The position numbers were made by a program, and so were the translations under genes. DNA of 64,000 nt from Eumeta japonica. Its lineage: Eukaryota > Arthropoda > Insecta > Lepidoptera > Psychidae. Below, piece by piece: positions 22,176 through 34,365 of this stretch. Location of the stretch: positions 115,475-179,474 of the forward strand of contig BGZK01001268.1 in the NCBI GenBank assembly GCA_005406025.1, given 5' to 3'. Numbering within the stretch: position 1 is the first letter of the stretch; each line of letters begins with the position of its first letter. The notes under the pieces are model-generated. The model had not been told where the DNA came from. It ran no database searches and saw only the letters and a list, made by a program, of their open reading frames with translations.

Positions 22176-22340
22176 CTTCTTCGCTCTATGGTGAAGCAAA
22201 TATTTAAATACATTACTCGAGCAATCGATATCCAACAACAGTTTGAAAATCGCTTTGTATAGCCACAGTCCATGCCAAATGTGAATTGTAAGATATTCCT
22301 CGCTCTATGGTCAAGTGAATATTTAAATACGTCACCCAGC
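22176..22340. repeat. Direct repeats about 119 bp apart in a balanced-composition segment
   Basis: cgctctatggtgaagcaaat and cgctctatggtcaagtgaat begin at 22182 and 22301 and each continues atttaaatac. The downstream 22340-22480 is GC-richer and contains ggtaattaacattaattcat, a cluster of homeodomain-type cores. Probably a partial tandem duplication within a non-coding element. The overlapping 101-codon frame (22272-22577) shows no domain. Confidence 0.5.
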
Positions 22341-22577
22341 CATTACCGAGTCTACGACGTACGGACGGACCGTCTTACGGTAATTAACATTAATTCATTT
22401 AGCGCTCGCGACGCCGAGCATACGTATCTAGTATTATTGTGTTATCGTTACGACAATGTCACTTTGCAGGGTAGCTACGAGACAGATAATGGATTTAATC
22501 AAGGCACGATTTTACCTATTTTCCTAATTTCGGTATTTAATGTAGACAAGGTGAAGTGGATAAGGTATCAATTATAA

Positions 22578-23095
22578 TATAATCCAATACAGAACATCTG
22601 ACTACTAAACAGACAAACAAATAACTAATATGGTTTTTATGGCAACTACTATAACCACAAATCAACTTCGTACAGACAATAAATATATATCATATTACAT
22701 TTTCCTGGCTTTCAAAAACACAAAAACCATGTTTAACTTCAAGTTAACATGTAAAATTAATTCTTATAATAAAAAGATTAGCAATTAAAAATAACATTTT
22801 CTATGAATAAACAAGAATATAGTAACTATTTCGTATAAAATACAATTCCTATATGAATCAAAATTTATAACTCGAAATCTAGAATCGGTCATTGATTTAT
22901 CTTAAAAGAGTTAACAAGAAGCACAGATTTTCGGAGACTTAGATTAAATAATGAGTTTTATGCTACGTACGTAATATACATATGTTTTCATTTTCGAGTA
23001 TCAAAGTTTTGTCATTTTATTTAAAAATAAGTTTTGACCGTGTATATATAGTATATTTAAATTATATTTATTTTTATTACACCTCTCGATTTCGA
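22578..23095. other. Unassigned AT-rich DNA
   Basis: Nothing recognised. Confidence 0.45.
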
Positions 23096-23097
23096 TT

Positions 23098-23520
23098 CAA
23101 CCGTCACCAGCGGCGACGCCCATCAATAGTCAAGAGCGTCATTTCCGACCGGAAGGTGTCGGGTTCCGCACCCACCACGGGCTTTTTGATAGACGAATAT
23201 TAATTCAAATCAAACAGAAAGTGTCCTCGGAGAAGTATATTAAGCCTTCGGCTCCGGACGCTATCATCGCGTCGGCGTCGACCGCCGTTAACAACGGCCG
23301 GCCCGACTGGACCGGTGTGGAACGCCTAAAACGCAAGCCCTTCGATGTGGAATGAAAGCAATGCTGAAGGATGCGCCTGAGCGGTGGACTGATTGAAATT
23401 TTAAACAAGAAGTTTCACCACCGGACCGCCTATCTAATTTGACCCTGACCCTTTGGTCGGTAGACGTCCCACCACAGTAGGTTCCAGCGTAACTTTCTAC
23501 CGCGTGCACGAAAATTGTCG
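23098..23520. repeat. GC-rich segment, probably old repeat
   Basis: Several overlapping frames on both strands are open for 65-75 codons but none shows a known domain. Part of it (23250-23330) resembles the 7.6-kb island. The abrupt GC rise and broken frames suit a decayed transposon better than a gene. Confidence 0.35.
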
Positions 23521-24184
23521 AGCGAATTGCATCAGCGGTATTCCTTCATATGCGTTTTTGTCGTGCAAGAAAATGTATTGTCATCAACCAGAGTGATCTT
23601 ATTCTACCAGGATTAATCATACATGAAAGAATGCGACTAGCGGCTACGTCTAGAGCTTCCTTGTGTTGTATTTAAAATACTTTCTGTAGACATTCAGATC
23701 TTGGGACGTTTAAGAAAATACAAGTATTAAAAAAATCTTTGCTTATTATACTTTAATAACATGTATTAACGTCGTTTATTTATTTACAATTTTATAGTAA
23801 TTTATTTAAGACAGTTTTATTTTCATAATGTCATCCTAGACAAGGGTTCTGTAGCCAACAAGGATCCTTACAGTTTTTACGTTATGATAACGCTTCGGTT
23901 GAAATTAAAATGTTTAAGATTCTTTAAAAGTTTTTTATTCTATGCTAGTCTAAAATATTTTTACATATGTTACGGTAGCTTATATTTTAAAAATGTGAAT
24001 AATTATTTTTTTCCATAATCCTAGTAAATATTTTTAATAGCACCTTATCTTTCTGTTCAATACAATAGTTTCTAAATATTACAATAACTACTTTCACAAT
24101 GCGAATGGATTAACCCACAAAGCAATGTATACAATAAATTTCAAGTATATGTTGCATTATGAAAACACAAATATTGACGAAAAT
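23521..24184. other. Unassigned AT-rich DNA
   Basis: Nothing recognised. Confidence 0.45.
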
Positions 24185-24378
24185 GATACTTCATTTAAAA
24201 TGAATTAAAGTGCAAGCCGCCGGGTTTCGACTTCGAATAAGTTCACCAGAGCGCCTGCGACCGCTCGCCGTGCACTATCCGCGTTTATAGCGCGCAGTGG
24301 CGCGATGCGTTTGTGTCTCGCTGCTGGCTTTTTTTAATTTCTTATAAACTTCTTTTTTTAAAAAGAAAACAGGAAAAA
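24185..24378 (-). repeat. Repeat V, copy 2 (inverted relative to copy 1)
   Basis: The reverse complement matches 11.91-12.12 kb, including the block gcgagcggtcgcaggc-like core, the gcactttaattcattttaaatgaagt-like block and the A-rich side. Confidence 0.7.
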
Positions 24379-25232
24379 GCTGAATCTAGACTACTGAACG
24401 AATAATCAAAAGCTATAAAAATCATCTAAGTGTTTCGTTGAGTACTAAATTTTGGGTAGACTGGGTATTAAATTTTGAAGCGGTAGGTATTGAAGAAGGT
24501 AGAGAGGGAAACGTAAATTTAATATTTTCTCTACTATTTATTAAAATAATTTAGTTTTATTTTTTTCTTTATATATATCGTTAAATTATTATTGCATTAT
24601 GATGTATATTTGATTTAGCATAATTTTCATTTATTCTTTGTTACCATTATATTTAAGCCGTTATTCATGAATAATGCCTAGTAAAAGTCTGACGCTTCTC
24701 AAACGACCGCTACCTACATTTTCACTCGAATTTATTCATTAATGGTTTTTTTTTTTAACGAAATACCTAACCAGTTTCACAACAATTTCAAGAATCCTGT
24801 CGAATGCACCACTCATTGCAATAGATTTTTTTTTTGTTTATGTCATTTTTATTACACGGTCGCCATATTAGTTTACGCCTTATAAACCCAGTCTTTTATT
24901 TAAATCGATCCATTTGGTGTTGATCGAAAATCCGTAAATACACACATTATAGAGTGTCAAACTCATTACCCACGCTTCACTGTTCCGCGATTGGTTAATG
25001 AACAGCATTTAAAATGCAATACAGCTTTTCGTTTCTAATTTCACGGTTGCTAAGTTAATGTAAAAGTGCGCGCCTTCAGCGAGCATTCTCTGAGCAGCGA
25101 AAATGTTCGGAAAAAATTTATTGAATATTTCTAATTTTCACAATATTATCCTACATTTCACTGTACAATAATAATACATATGTAGGCCAAAACGTGGTAT
25201 ATGTCAAGAGAAATATGATTTGTGAAATTAAT
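24379..25232. other. Unassigned AT-rich DNA
   Basis: Nothing recognised; several long T-runs. Confidence 0.45.
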
Positions 25233-25234
25233 TT

Positions 25235-25630
25235 TAAAAAAAACTGGCCAAGAACATATCGGACCGTGCTCATTATAGGGTTCCGAAGCCAGTATTACAA
25301 AGAAATGCACTACAGAGGATAAAAGTGTAGTTTTTTCACCAATAGTGTAACAACGTACACTTTTTCCGTGTTTCCCGTACAGAATAGTTTTAAGCACTTT
25401 AGTCGCCTACATCTAGGAAAACAAGTGGGTAGGTCGACTATTACTATTAAGCTAGAGTAAACTGAACTGCATCAATATAAGAGCGTATCTCCATGGCACA
25501 TATGTCCTTTGGTTAAGAAGCGAAATTTTTCGGAAATAACTCAAAAACAATACATCGGAACATGTTCTAAATAATTTTCGTTGAAAGTATTTACTGAGCG
25601 TTACCTTATAATTATTTTAATAGCTATTAA
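25235..25630 (+). mobile_element. Repeat X, copy 2 (5' half only)
   Basis: aaaaaactggccaagaacat, a cggaccgtgctc hairpin side, tagggttccga, then the same internal order as X1 (cgtgtttcccgtacagaata, gtaggtcgactattactatt). It stops being alignable after tactgagcgttac at about 25600-25630, losing the 3' half. Confidence 0.7.
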
Positions 25631-26489
25631 AAATTCACATTCACAATTTTTAAAATAATCTGTAAGAAGTTAAAAATCTATACGTAGTTTCATTCTTCAT
25701 AAGACTTAGAGAAATAGTTTTATATTTTTTTGGTTCGTTTTAAAAACGTGATATATTTTTATATATTTTATTTTATATTTACAATACGTTACGATTAACA
25801 ATGTTTCTAATTCGTACAATAGGAACAAACTTACCGATGAAGCTCACTGTGAGATTCCCTAACAATGCAACTGCATTGTAACTTATTGCATTTAGAGTCG
25901 TATCAATGATGTTTTGTGTAAAATAAACTAAATTGGCTTAAGACTCATCGCTCGTACCGCCCACGTCTAGGAAATAGGTGCCCGTTCATTTCGTGCTGTC
26001 GTATATTAATTGATATTTATTTATAGATGTATATTCATTAACTATATACGCTATAATATATAATCAATCCATCAACAACGAACACGTTTAATCATCAATG
26101 TATCAAAAAACAGATGTTCATTGTAACTAATATTGTTGATAAATAATATATCATGGCACGGTCGAACGACGCGTGCGTTAATATGACCAAAAAAAAAAAA
26201 CATTTATTTAACGTATTTTTTATTGGTTCTTTGATAGTAACAAAGTACAAATAATAATTATAAGCTTTGGATTTGTTTCGTCGATTTTCACTATTAATTA
26301 TGAGCAATATCGTAGCAAATTTGACAATACATATCATATTGATATAGACTCATAGCGGATTACTATACCAAATCTAGATTTCACTTAGAGACTATAGTTT
26401 AGGTCCAGGGAGCATTCGTTTCACTATCATCGTGCATCTGTATAATCTAGGAACACCAACATGGAGGGCGTCTGACGCCTCTCAGAACA
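25631..26489. other. Unassigned AT-rich DNA
   Basis: Nothing recognised. An 80-codon frame at 26095-26337 (-) is AT-driven and hydrophobic without a domain. Confidence 0.45.
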
Positions 26490-26800
26490 GCCAACATAAA
26501 AAGAAGATTATCTTCCATTTACGCCGGCTAAGGGGTCCGTCGTAGTATTAAACACCGACTTCGTTCTCGAGGTCCAAGAATTAATTTCCAAAGATTTCCA
26601 ATAATCTCTGGAACGAAAGAAGAGCGAAAGCCTTCCGTCTAATCGAAGTACACAATGGAAAAACAAACAATTACTGGAACTTAAATCTTTGCTCTTAATC
26701 CTTCTGATATTGCCAGCGAGCTTTCTGTTGACTTTCGTCCGGTGAGGTCAGCCGAGCTCAACGAAGGTCTATTTTAGTTTTAATTAGCTGTCTCCGCGGA
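26490..26800. promoter_or_regulatory. Possible conserved non-coding element
   Basis: A stretch of balanced composition with no open frame, containing tttccaaagatttccaataa, ttagttttaattagctg and other homeodomain- or GATA-like words (agattatcttcc). Offered only as a candidate for alignment. Confidence 0.2.
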
Positions 26801-27097
26801 ATATCCCCTGTTTTATAATTATAATTATTAATGCTAGTTAAAAATATTAAATTGTATACGAAAATCGATATATCGTATTTTATCAATTGTGAATGGAAAT
26901 TCAAGCTTTTTATATTTTTTAGTTATCGTTTTCTCAGAGTCCGATATTAAGTTTTCAGATTGTGTATTTATATAACCATTTTTAAGATTGATAATATAGT
27001 TTATGCTATTAATCTTAAAGGTCTTCTAGACGCGTGTTAACCACCCGCAGAATTCGATGTACATACATTACATATCTTTATGTGTAACAGAATAATG

Positions 27098-27121
27098 TTT
27101 TTATATATATATATATATATA
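27098..27121. repeat. (TA)n microsatellite
   Basis: About 10-11 uninterrupted dinucleotides. Confidence 0.9.
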
Positions 27122-27359
27122 CTTATATAATTCAGAAACTGAATTAAAACTTCTATTTGATAATATACTCGACTTACTTGTTTTTTTTTAATTTGCTTAG
27201 CGTATTAAACGAGTCAAGTCCGGCATATTGCATACATCACTCTATGTAACCCATGACACATGAAGTTTTAAGAAGAAGCTAACAATGCATGATATCTTCA
27301 TCTATGGTAAACGATGGCGTAATTGGTATAACTGATAAAACCATAACCTCCCTCTTTAC

Positions 27360-27620
27360 TTCGTCGTAGTCGAGTGGTTAGAAGTAATGTGGAGAAAATT
27401 TAAAAATAGATAAAACATACATATTTATAGTTATACGTGCATATTTCACTTATTTTAACACTTTGTCTACATTCTCCACGTAATAAATACAAACAAGACC
27501 TTGCATGAAAAGATTTATGGATGTTAATGAAGCAAGAGAAATATTCAAAGATCGTACATATGGAAATCCATAATCTCAGCACACCCCTCTGGAACATAGG
27601 CGTGAGTTTATATTATGCTA
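27360..27620 (+). mobile_element. LINE 3'-end fragment, copy D, possibly within a SINE
   Basis: 27495-27620 carries the LINE tail: gaccttgcatgaaaag, tttatggatgttaatgaagc, aagatcgtacatatgg, and ggcgtgagtttatattatg. About 130 bp upstream, tagtcgagtggttaga (from 27367) resembles a tRNA A-box, which would make the whole a tRNA-headed SINE using the LINE tail. No B-box was found between them, so the SINE reading is weak and the LINE tail is the secure part. Confidence 0.5.
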
Positions 27621-28260
27621 AGGCAATAGAATGATTATATTAAAGGTTAAGTAAATTAAAAATGTTGAATAAGAGCCGTGGTATCCATGTAACACGGGCT
27701 GCTATTAATAAAGAAAACATTGCTTTCAAGCATCAAGACTCAAACTTTATTTATATTGGTTATTATAGGGACATATATTTTTTTACGAAATCTCTTTCCA
27801 TTGTAATGTACGAGCGCGATTATTTTACATTGACGCGTATGTACGGTGCCGTCCTCGTAACGAAACCGACTTCATTTCAACATCTCAGCACTTTAACTAA
27901 CTCCGTTGTAAAGTTACATGAACACAGAGCTGAATGTATGTAAAACTATTCTAATGAGCGGACTACAGCCACTCGGCGATAATTACGGTCGACCGAAAAT
28001 GAAGCGAGACGTTATAATTAAGCGTGTCCGTGTTCGAAATATCTTTGACCATTAAAGTTATTCATTCGTGTCGTATTTCAACTTCTACCTAAAATTGTTT
28101 CAATTGTGTACGTCGAAGTGCTAGATTAAAAAATATATTTATATAACCGACGAAGAGATGACATATGGCAATTAAATATGTATACAACCGACTAAGAGAT
28201 ATAATGAAGCGATTTCATGTTTCATGCCGTCATTGTAGTTTCGTAAAACTTTAAAAAATC
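27621..28260. other. Unassigned DNA
   Basis: The open frame at 27662-27943 (+, 93 codons) lies in a stretch with balanced composition after 27800 but has no recognised domain; non-coding conservation is as likely. The phrase accgac(g/t)aagagat occurs twice at 28147 and 28187. Confidence 0.35.
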
Positions 28261-28261
28261 T

Positions 28262-28480
28262 TAACGTTGTCGTGTTGCGTCAGACCCAGATCAATCTCTC
28301 GTCGACGCACACTCCCAGAATCTTTTCACTTCATACTCAGGTTTGGACCTTGAGCCGACGTCTTGGTGAGCTTTCTGAAACCCGAAGCTCATGGTTTAAT
28401 ACGCCTTACTTGTAGTCTTTGACCACATGGAGATGTCTCACAACGGATTCCTACAGGTGCGATGTTGCGTCTATAAAACT
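28262..28480 (-). pseudogene. Non-LTR reverse transcriptase remnant (jockey/R1-like)
   Basis: The minus strand at 28324-28283 reads KILGVCVDERLIWV, which follows the conserved '(K)-x-L-G-V-x-(L/V/I)-D-x-x-L-x-W' segment at the end of the reverse-transcriptase domain of jockey/R1-type elements. Upstream on the same strand (28330-28480) the frames are broken by stops, so only a decayed fragment remains. The call depends on that one motif. Confidence 0.4.
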
Positions 28481-28487
28481 AAATAAA

Positions 28488-28560
28488 AAATGTGGTGTCG
28501 TGGGACACCAGGTAGGAACGAAGTTCCTTCGGCTAATGTAGAATCGACACAATTTGAAAA
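28488..28560 (+). repeat. Repeat Y-like left end, copy 3
   Basis: tggtgtcgtgggacaccagg followed by taggaacgaagttccttc. Two adjacent hairpins (tggtgtc/gacacca and ggaac/gttcc) are better preserved here than in Y1 and Y2. Sequence beyond 28560 does not align clearly with the other copies. Confidence 0.5.
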
Positions 28561-30365
28561 AAAAATCGTGCTCAATTTTATGTAGGTTTTCTTGATTTTT
28601 CTCTTGAAATTTGCTGATTAGTTTTTATTTAAGTACAGGAAAGTATTTAGAAAATTCAGTATTTTAGGAAATAAAATAAATTACGTAAAATAAAAAAAAA
28701 TCGTAATTTAAATTATCAACTAAAATAACAAAATATGTCTCTTTATTTTTGTTTGACAACACAAACTTACATAGAAATAGAATAATTTCCCACTAATATC
28801 ACTGTCAATTGCATTCAAGTCACTTGTTAGTTCACTTGCCATTGTTACTATATTTATTACTGTTTTGACGATTTGAAATTATATGAAAATAAACGTGACT
28901 ACTCACGAGTAAAATGTATCTATAATGTGAATATTAGCCACGTGCTTGTCCATGAATTCATGAGTATATACTATGCATTGGCGGGGTGGAGTGGTAATAG
29001 AGAGAAGGGATGAGAGAACGAAAGAAAGAGGGAGAAAGAGAAAGGTATAATACACTACTCGCTTGTGTATACGACTGTCGCGCCTGCGCACGTCTCATTT
29101 AACGGTTTTATTCCACGGACTTTTCTTACGGTTTTACTATCACATTTTTTTCAGTTCGGTCGCGTAGCAAAATCCTTATCTCCTCCAAGCCCGCCGTAAG
29201 GTACTTCGTTCCAATAATGATATCTCCGGACATATATACATCATCATCTGGTCCCAAATGAAGCGGACGAGGTACCGGATAGTTGATGTAATACATATGT
29301 ACTTTTTTTTTTGTAAATATATGCATGTAGTACATAGATACGCCCAGATTCAAGACAAACATTATTTTTTAATCAAATATATAAATGGTCGGAATCATCA
29401 ACACCAATCAAGTAGTCATTGAACACTCACTAAATGTTCGATTTGTTTTTTTTTTATGAAAGTGCAAGTAACTTCCCTATTTGAATTTTTCGTGAAGAAT
29501 TCAGCTGGTCGTTAGTACATAATATTTGAATTTACAATCTGTTTCATGTCAAATAAATATATCAAAGTAAGACACAACACTTTTCAATATATAAAAGAGT
29601 TATGGCTATACCATTTCTTAGCTGTGTAGCCGATGAGTAGCCGAATAATTTGGTTTGGAACCTGAAGGTACTGAGGTCGTTCCTCATCAAATTAACCGAC
29701 GAGTTTTTAACCTAAGTTACATAAACTATAGTTCAGTCTATTTGGAGTACACGTTAAGTCACGATACTGGACTTTGTCAGTTCTTTACTATACAGATAAC
29801 GACTATTAGAGGTGCGCAATCGCACTGCGCCGACGTGCAGTGTTTGAGATCCAGGCGCATTAATATAAAATAAAAAAACTTGTGGAAGAATGTACATCTA
29901 AAAGTGCAATAAAATAGAAGACCACATCAACAACGTGCGGCCATCTTGATGTGAAAATTATGAAACAATATTGGAACGACACATTGAGCGATAGATTCGG
30001 GTGTGATATAAAATTGGATTTAACAATTTAACAGTTAAAACTGGCGTGTTGTGTTTAATAAAATATTAATTATTAAAAGTAGCAGTGCTAACAATGTGCG
30101 AGATTGAGGTAAATCTAATTATAACCTAATATATGTGTATAACTCATATGATGCATTTCATTGCCATGATTTTTACGAACGTAGGCCGAGCGCAAACACC
30201 AAATAAATGCGAACTTTTTCTATATATTGAGGAATATGCCGTAAGTCTTATTATGGAACGTGAAATCGTTTTTTTTTTAATAATAATCACTTTCAAAAAT
30301 ATTCGTCCTTAACAGGTTTAAAAAGAAAATCTAAGTAAACCCTTTCAAAATCTATTTATTTCAAA
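28561..30365. other. Unassigned DNA
   Basis: AT-rich, with a purine-rich run (gagagaagggatgagagaac to gaaagagaaagg) at 29000-29045 followed by a GC-richer stretch to 29100. Short frames at 28903-29091, 29126-29362 and 29655-29873 show no domain. Confidence 0.4.
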
Positions 30366-30735
30366 CTAGCCGTGGTCCCCGACTCTGTCCGCGCGGACAA
30401 ACATTCTCGCGTTTTTTCCGTTCGTGTTTATATCGTTGCGTTGGTATGGGTTTCCTTATGTGTGTGTATGTGTGTTTTTTTTAACAGCTACATTTCTCGA
30501 AAACGTTTGCCGCAATAAAAAGTAATACGTGCTTCCAATCCAAACTGTCTCCCTATGAGAAAACACATCAAACAATTGTTCCAGCAACTCTAACCGTTTG
30601 AAGAAAATCGTTACCTATTTAGTCCCTAGGAAACGAAGAACGATAAATTTTATCTTATACTGGACCTTGAACTTTTGATAACACGTTGCAAAATATTTCA
30701 TCAAAATCGGTTTTTTTTTTTTTTAATTTATTGCG
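30366..30735 (+). repeat. Dispersed repeat, 3'-UTR-like
   Basis: Begins ctagccgtggtccccgactc then tgtccgcgcgg, the diverged head of the family at 1.1 kb, and ends with atttcatcaaaatcggtttt and a T-run. This order (head, 'tcaaaatcgg', homopolymer) suits an old retroelement 3' region. Confidence 0.4.
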
Positions 30736-30863
30736 TTCATACAAAAAAAAACAGACACTAATTGCAAATAATATTGTTTTAATTTCACTGTCTTGTGTTT
30801 TATTTCATAAAATAGCAATATAACTATAGGCGAATAAACACTTGCTTAGGTGTTCGATAACTG

Positions 30864-30990
30864 TCAATCCTCTCGAATCAATATTCAATCCTTTGGATTG
30901 AGATTCGTAGTGGAGAAGAAGATTCGAGGGTCTGCGGTGGGTTGCCTGGTACATGTTAATGCATATTGCAGGCAAGCGTCTAAAACCATA
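30864..30990 (-). repeat. Repeat W, copy 2
   Basis: The reverse complement aligns with 36.11-36.24 kb: cgcttgc...catg, gcaacccaccgcagaccctc-like block, then gattcgt, and gaatattgattcgagaggat at the far end. Copies 2 and 3 are inverted and 5 kb apart. Confidence 0.6.
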
Positions 30991-31079
30991 AACGTTCATT
31001 AGAATGTTCAACCACATCGAGATAGAAATACATGCTGATACTTTTTGAGAAAATTGTACACCATGTACGTATTTAAGTA

Positions 31080-31330
31080 CAGACGCGTCGAAGGAAATAC
31101 GTCTTTCGTGACTTATTGTTCCTTCGGAACATGTTACAGTGTTAATCTAGAATGTTCCGAACGTAACATAAGTGGGGTTTAGTAGTCAATAATACGTTCG
31201 TAACAAGAGCCGCGCTCGCAGTTAAAACCAATTGATCTCAAGGCATCGCGGACAGACAATGCGAGGCCACGGTTAATATAGATGTTGCAGGAGCAATCGA
31301 GAGACGGGCCAATCGGGAAACGTCTAGGTC
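31080..31330. promoter_or_regulatory. Possible conserved non-coding element
   Basis: Balanced composition without a coding frame. gttccttcggaac and agaatgttccgaac carry adjacent gaa/ttc words that resemble partial heat-shock elements, but spacing is imperfect. Candidate only. Confidence 0.2.
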
Positions 31331-33109
31331 AAATAATATAACGCTTTACATTAAGGACTTTGCAAAAATGGTGAAAAATGCTTTTTATAAACAGTCGTAG
31401 CATTGATATCTTAAAAGAATAGATGTTAAAACGGCTTTCACAAATTAATTTATCTTAGACAAATAAAATTTATTGCCACTTTTTCATCATAATTGCCTGC
31501 CACAATGTTTTAATGTCAAAAATTATATAAATATTAATACAATTTTCGCTAGGAGGTGCAATCATTAACAAGCATTTTTTTTTCAAGAATAGAGGAGTGC
31601 TTATTCGATAAATTAATTTCGCTTGTTTATACAAAACCTATGATTCATAAAGCTATTGATTGGATGTATTGGCTAGAACGAAATATTTAAATATTTTGGT
31701 TACACACGGGAAATTTAGGCATTGATAAATATATGATTTATCTATAAAGATGTAAATATTTCACGTAAATCAAAATACAAAGTAGTATTCTTAAAATTAA
31801 TAATTTATTTTGTTAGCAGAAATGCAGCACTAGTAGCAATAACTATTTATACGAGTAAAAAATAGATATAGTAAAAAAAGATATGACATGTCTTCACTAA
31901 TTCGTATTATCTCTTATAATGGCGTATAAATGTATATATATATATAATTATTGGTCAAAGTAATTCCTTAAATTTATTTTAATTTCACTTGGTTAAAACT
32001 GCACTTTTAAATATATTGAAAAAGTGTTGGTGAAATTACATTTTTTTAAATGTAATCTTTCATAATATATCCATTTTGTATATATTTTACTTCCTAAGCC
32101 TTAATTTTGAATAAAACGTTTCTCAATTATGTAGAGATACGTAAAAATTTGGTAACTAAATATTTTTTTTGAAAATTTTCTTCTTATATACATTTCATTA
32201 TTACATATTTTCGATATAAAATTTTAAAGCCAAAACACGGAAAAATACAATAAAATTTTCTAAAGTAATAATCAAAAATTTGCGGATCCAAAAAAGTTAA
32301 TATTTTTAAAAGCGAAATATGAACTTTCAAATTAATAAAAATAATAATTTAATTCAAAAAGCTTTGAAAACTATAATTCGGATGGAGTCAGGGTCTTATC
32401 CAACTGTTAAAGCACATCCTCATAAAATCCTAATACTGATTCAAGGGTCTGACCCTAAAGCTATCTACGCTGGTGCAGCGTAAGTCGCTGATGTTTATGG
32501 CCGTTGTCACCAATACGATGATAACTTTACATTTTAACACGCTCTCCAAAGTACGAAGGGAGTGGTTGAATTTTAATGTACTACAATCTTAATCAGTCAA
32601 TTCGCCTCGTGATCTCGGCTCAAACTCATTAGTTTTCGATTAGGAAACAACACACTGATTAATCAGCCGACACTGATCGGTGTTAGAAATAGCTGAAAAT
32701 TTTCCCAAGGTATGTATGTATTTTTTTTTGCGTAGCCAATAAAAGTTTATACTTTATTTTAGGTATAAAATCTGAAACTACCCACTTGTCTGTTAACATA
32801 TGAACATTATACGCATTCTTATTTTTTTTGTCACATACTATATTAATATTATTATAAAACTATTTCCAACTAATGTGGCCTGTGTGAATGATTAGATTGA
32901 ATTGAGATAATTAGATATTTTTATGAAAAGGACATGTTCGTACAAACGTAAGTGATAGATTTGTGATCGGTCATGATTCTGTAGAAATTTAATCGACAAA
33001 CGAACAGAATAATGAATATTTTGTAATTTTGTAACCAAAAATTGGTCTACGCTAACATGAATGAAGACTTTTAATTGAGAAGCAGAAAGTACGCTGACTA
33101 AAATTAGCT
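31331..33109. other. Unassigned DNA
   Basis: AT-rich with T-runs. 32580-32700 is GC-richer and has repeated attaatcag-type words; nothing firmer seen. Confidence 0.45.
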
Positions 33110-33320
33110 CGCCGGCCTTGGGCCGGAACAAAACGGTACATCTAAATCCGACATTCCGACATCCGTTTGAAGTCGGATGGTTCTAAACAATATCTGGTCG
33201 CGTAAACAAACAGAAGGCGAGAGCAATAATTCTATCGGTTTGTGTAATAATATTTAGACGTTTCGCGGATTGCCTATGTTTATTTCGCTCGGCCCGTAAC
33301 ATTTCTCGTCGGACGGAAAA
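33110..33320. promoter_or_regulatory. Possible conserved non-coding element
   Basis: Contains gccggccttgggccgg (an imperfect inverted repeat), repeated ccgacat words around 33150, and cgtaaacaaacag, a forkhead-type site. No coding frame. Candidate only. Confidence 0.2.
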
Positions 33321-34191
33321 GGGATGGGAGCATGTTCTTGAAGCGTCTTAAAGGAATTGATTTCTATCAATTTTTGAGCACGTGCCGTACACCCGGTGGC
33401 GATATGGCGTGGAAAAAAATTGCTGAACAGTTTTGTTTAAATTTTTGCGTGATGCTATCTAAATTTGCCGACATTTTTCGAAGAAAAACATTTAAAATTT
33501 TTATCCATTTTCCAAGATTTTAAAAATCTGAATTTGAGCTAAAATTTTGAAAAAAAAAATATTTAAATCTTTTACATCAAAAGTTTAAATTGAAAATGCA
33601 TCTTTGCACTATTTTCAATTCCATTTTATTTTTCCCCATTAAAGAATCCATAGCCCACTCTACAACGGTTCGAATAAAAAAAAACACTATTTTCGTAAAT
33701 TTTTCTTTTAAATACTTAATTAAAATCAATTTAGAAACACATCACTACTATTAATTGACCGTGAATAGTTTTTAAATAAACTTTTGTTTTCACTTATTTT
33801 TTTCTTTAAACTTACTTATAATTATAACAATATAATCTGAATAAACATCAACAGATAACAACATATTATGAAGTACTAAACTATTACCAAAACCACGGCT
33901 CATTAAAATACGATATTTTTCGCGATATTTACGCGAAACGCGAATATCATGGAAAACGTATCGCGCCGTAGCTTTCCATTGTGGAACTGAAAACCGGCCA
34001 CGTGTTCGCGATGATCCAGTTTCGTAATGTAACAATAGCAATTACAATTACAACAATAATAAACCTTATGGCACGCGCACAAGATCGGATATTGCTCGTC
34101 GGGCTTTGGAGAAAAATTCAGCATTTTCAACAATATCTAAACGTCTCAACGTTAACAGTACCGTAAAGCAAAATATACTTTAGATTTATAG
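33321..34191. other. Unassigned DNA
   Basis: Short overlapping frames around 33790-34166 on both strands lack domains; cgatatttttcgcgatattt and cgcgaaacgcgaata give a locally repetitive look. Confidence 0.4.
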
Positions 34192-34365
34192 GATTATAGG
34201 ATTCATTTTCGCTTACACGTGTTGGTGAAGAAACCTCGAGAGGATCGTGGAAATTCGGAAGCGTTCGACTATCTCCGCCAGCTCGTTACGGCGCGGCGGA
34301 AGCTTTTGCTTGCAAACAAAAGTCGTGCTCGTACATTTTATGGATACTTTAAAGAAGAAAAATAA
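34192..34365 (+). CDS. Possible exon fragment, or conserved non-coding element
   Basis: A frame without ATG stays open for 57 codons and ends at TAA 34363-34365, across a GC-richer block. The peptide includes KKPREDRGNSEAFDYLRQLV and then TARRKLLLANKSRA, a basic, helix-like composition. Possible acceptor AGs (tttatag, gattatag) lie just upstream at 34190 and 34199. No family recognised; the near-palindrome cttttgcttgcaaacaaaag inside it would also suit a regulatory element. Confidence 0.2.
   Translation, partial: DYRIHFRLHVLVKKPREDRGNSEAFDYLRQLVTARRKLLLANKSRARTFYGYFKEEK

Noticed and set aside
31100..31170. Heat-shock element (gttccttcggaac ... agaatgttccgaac)
   Set aside because: gaa/ttc blocks are not in the required contiguous 5-base spacing, and no promoter is evident.
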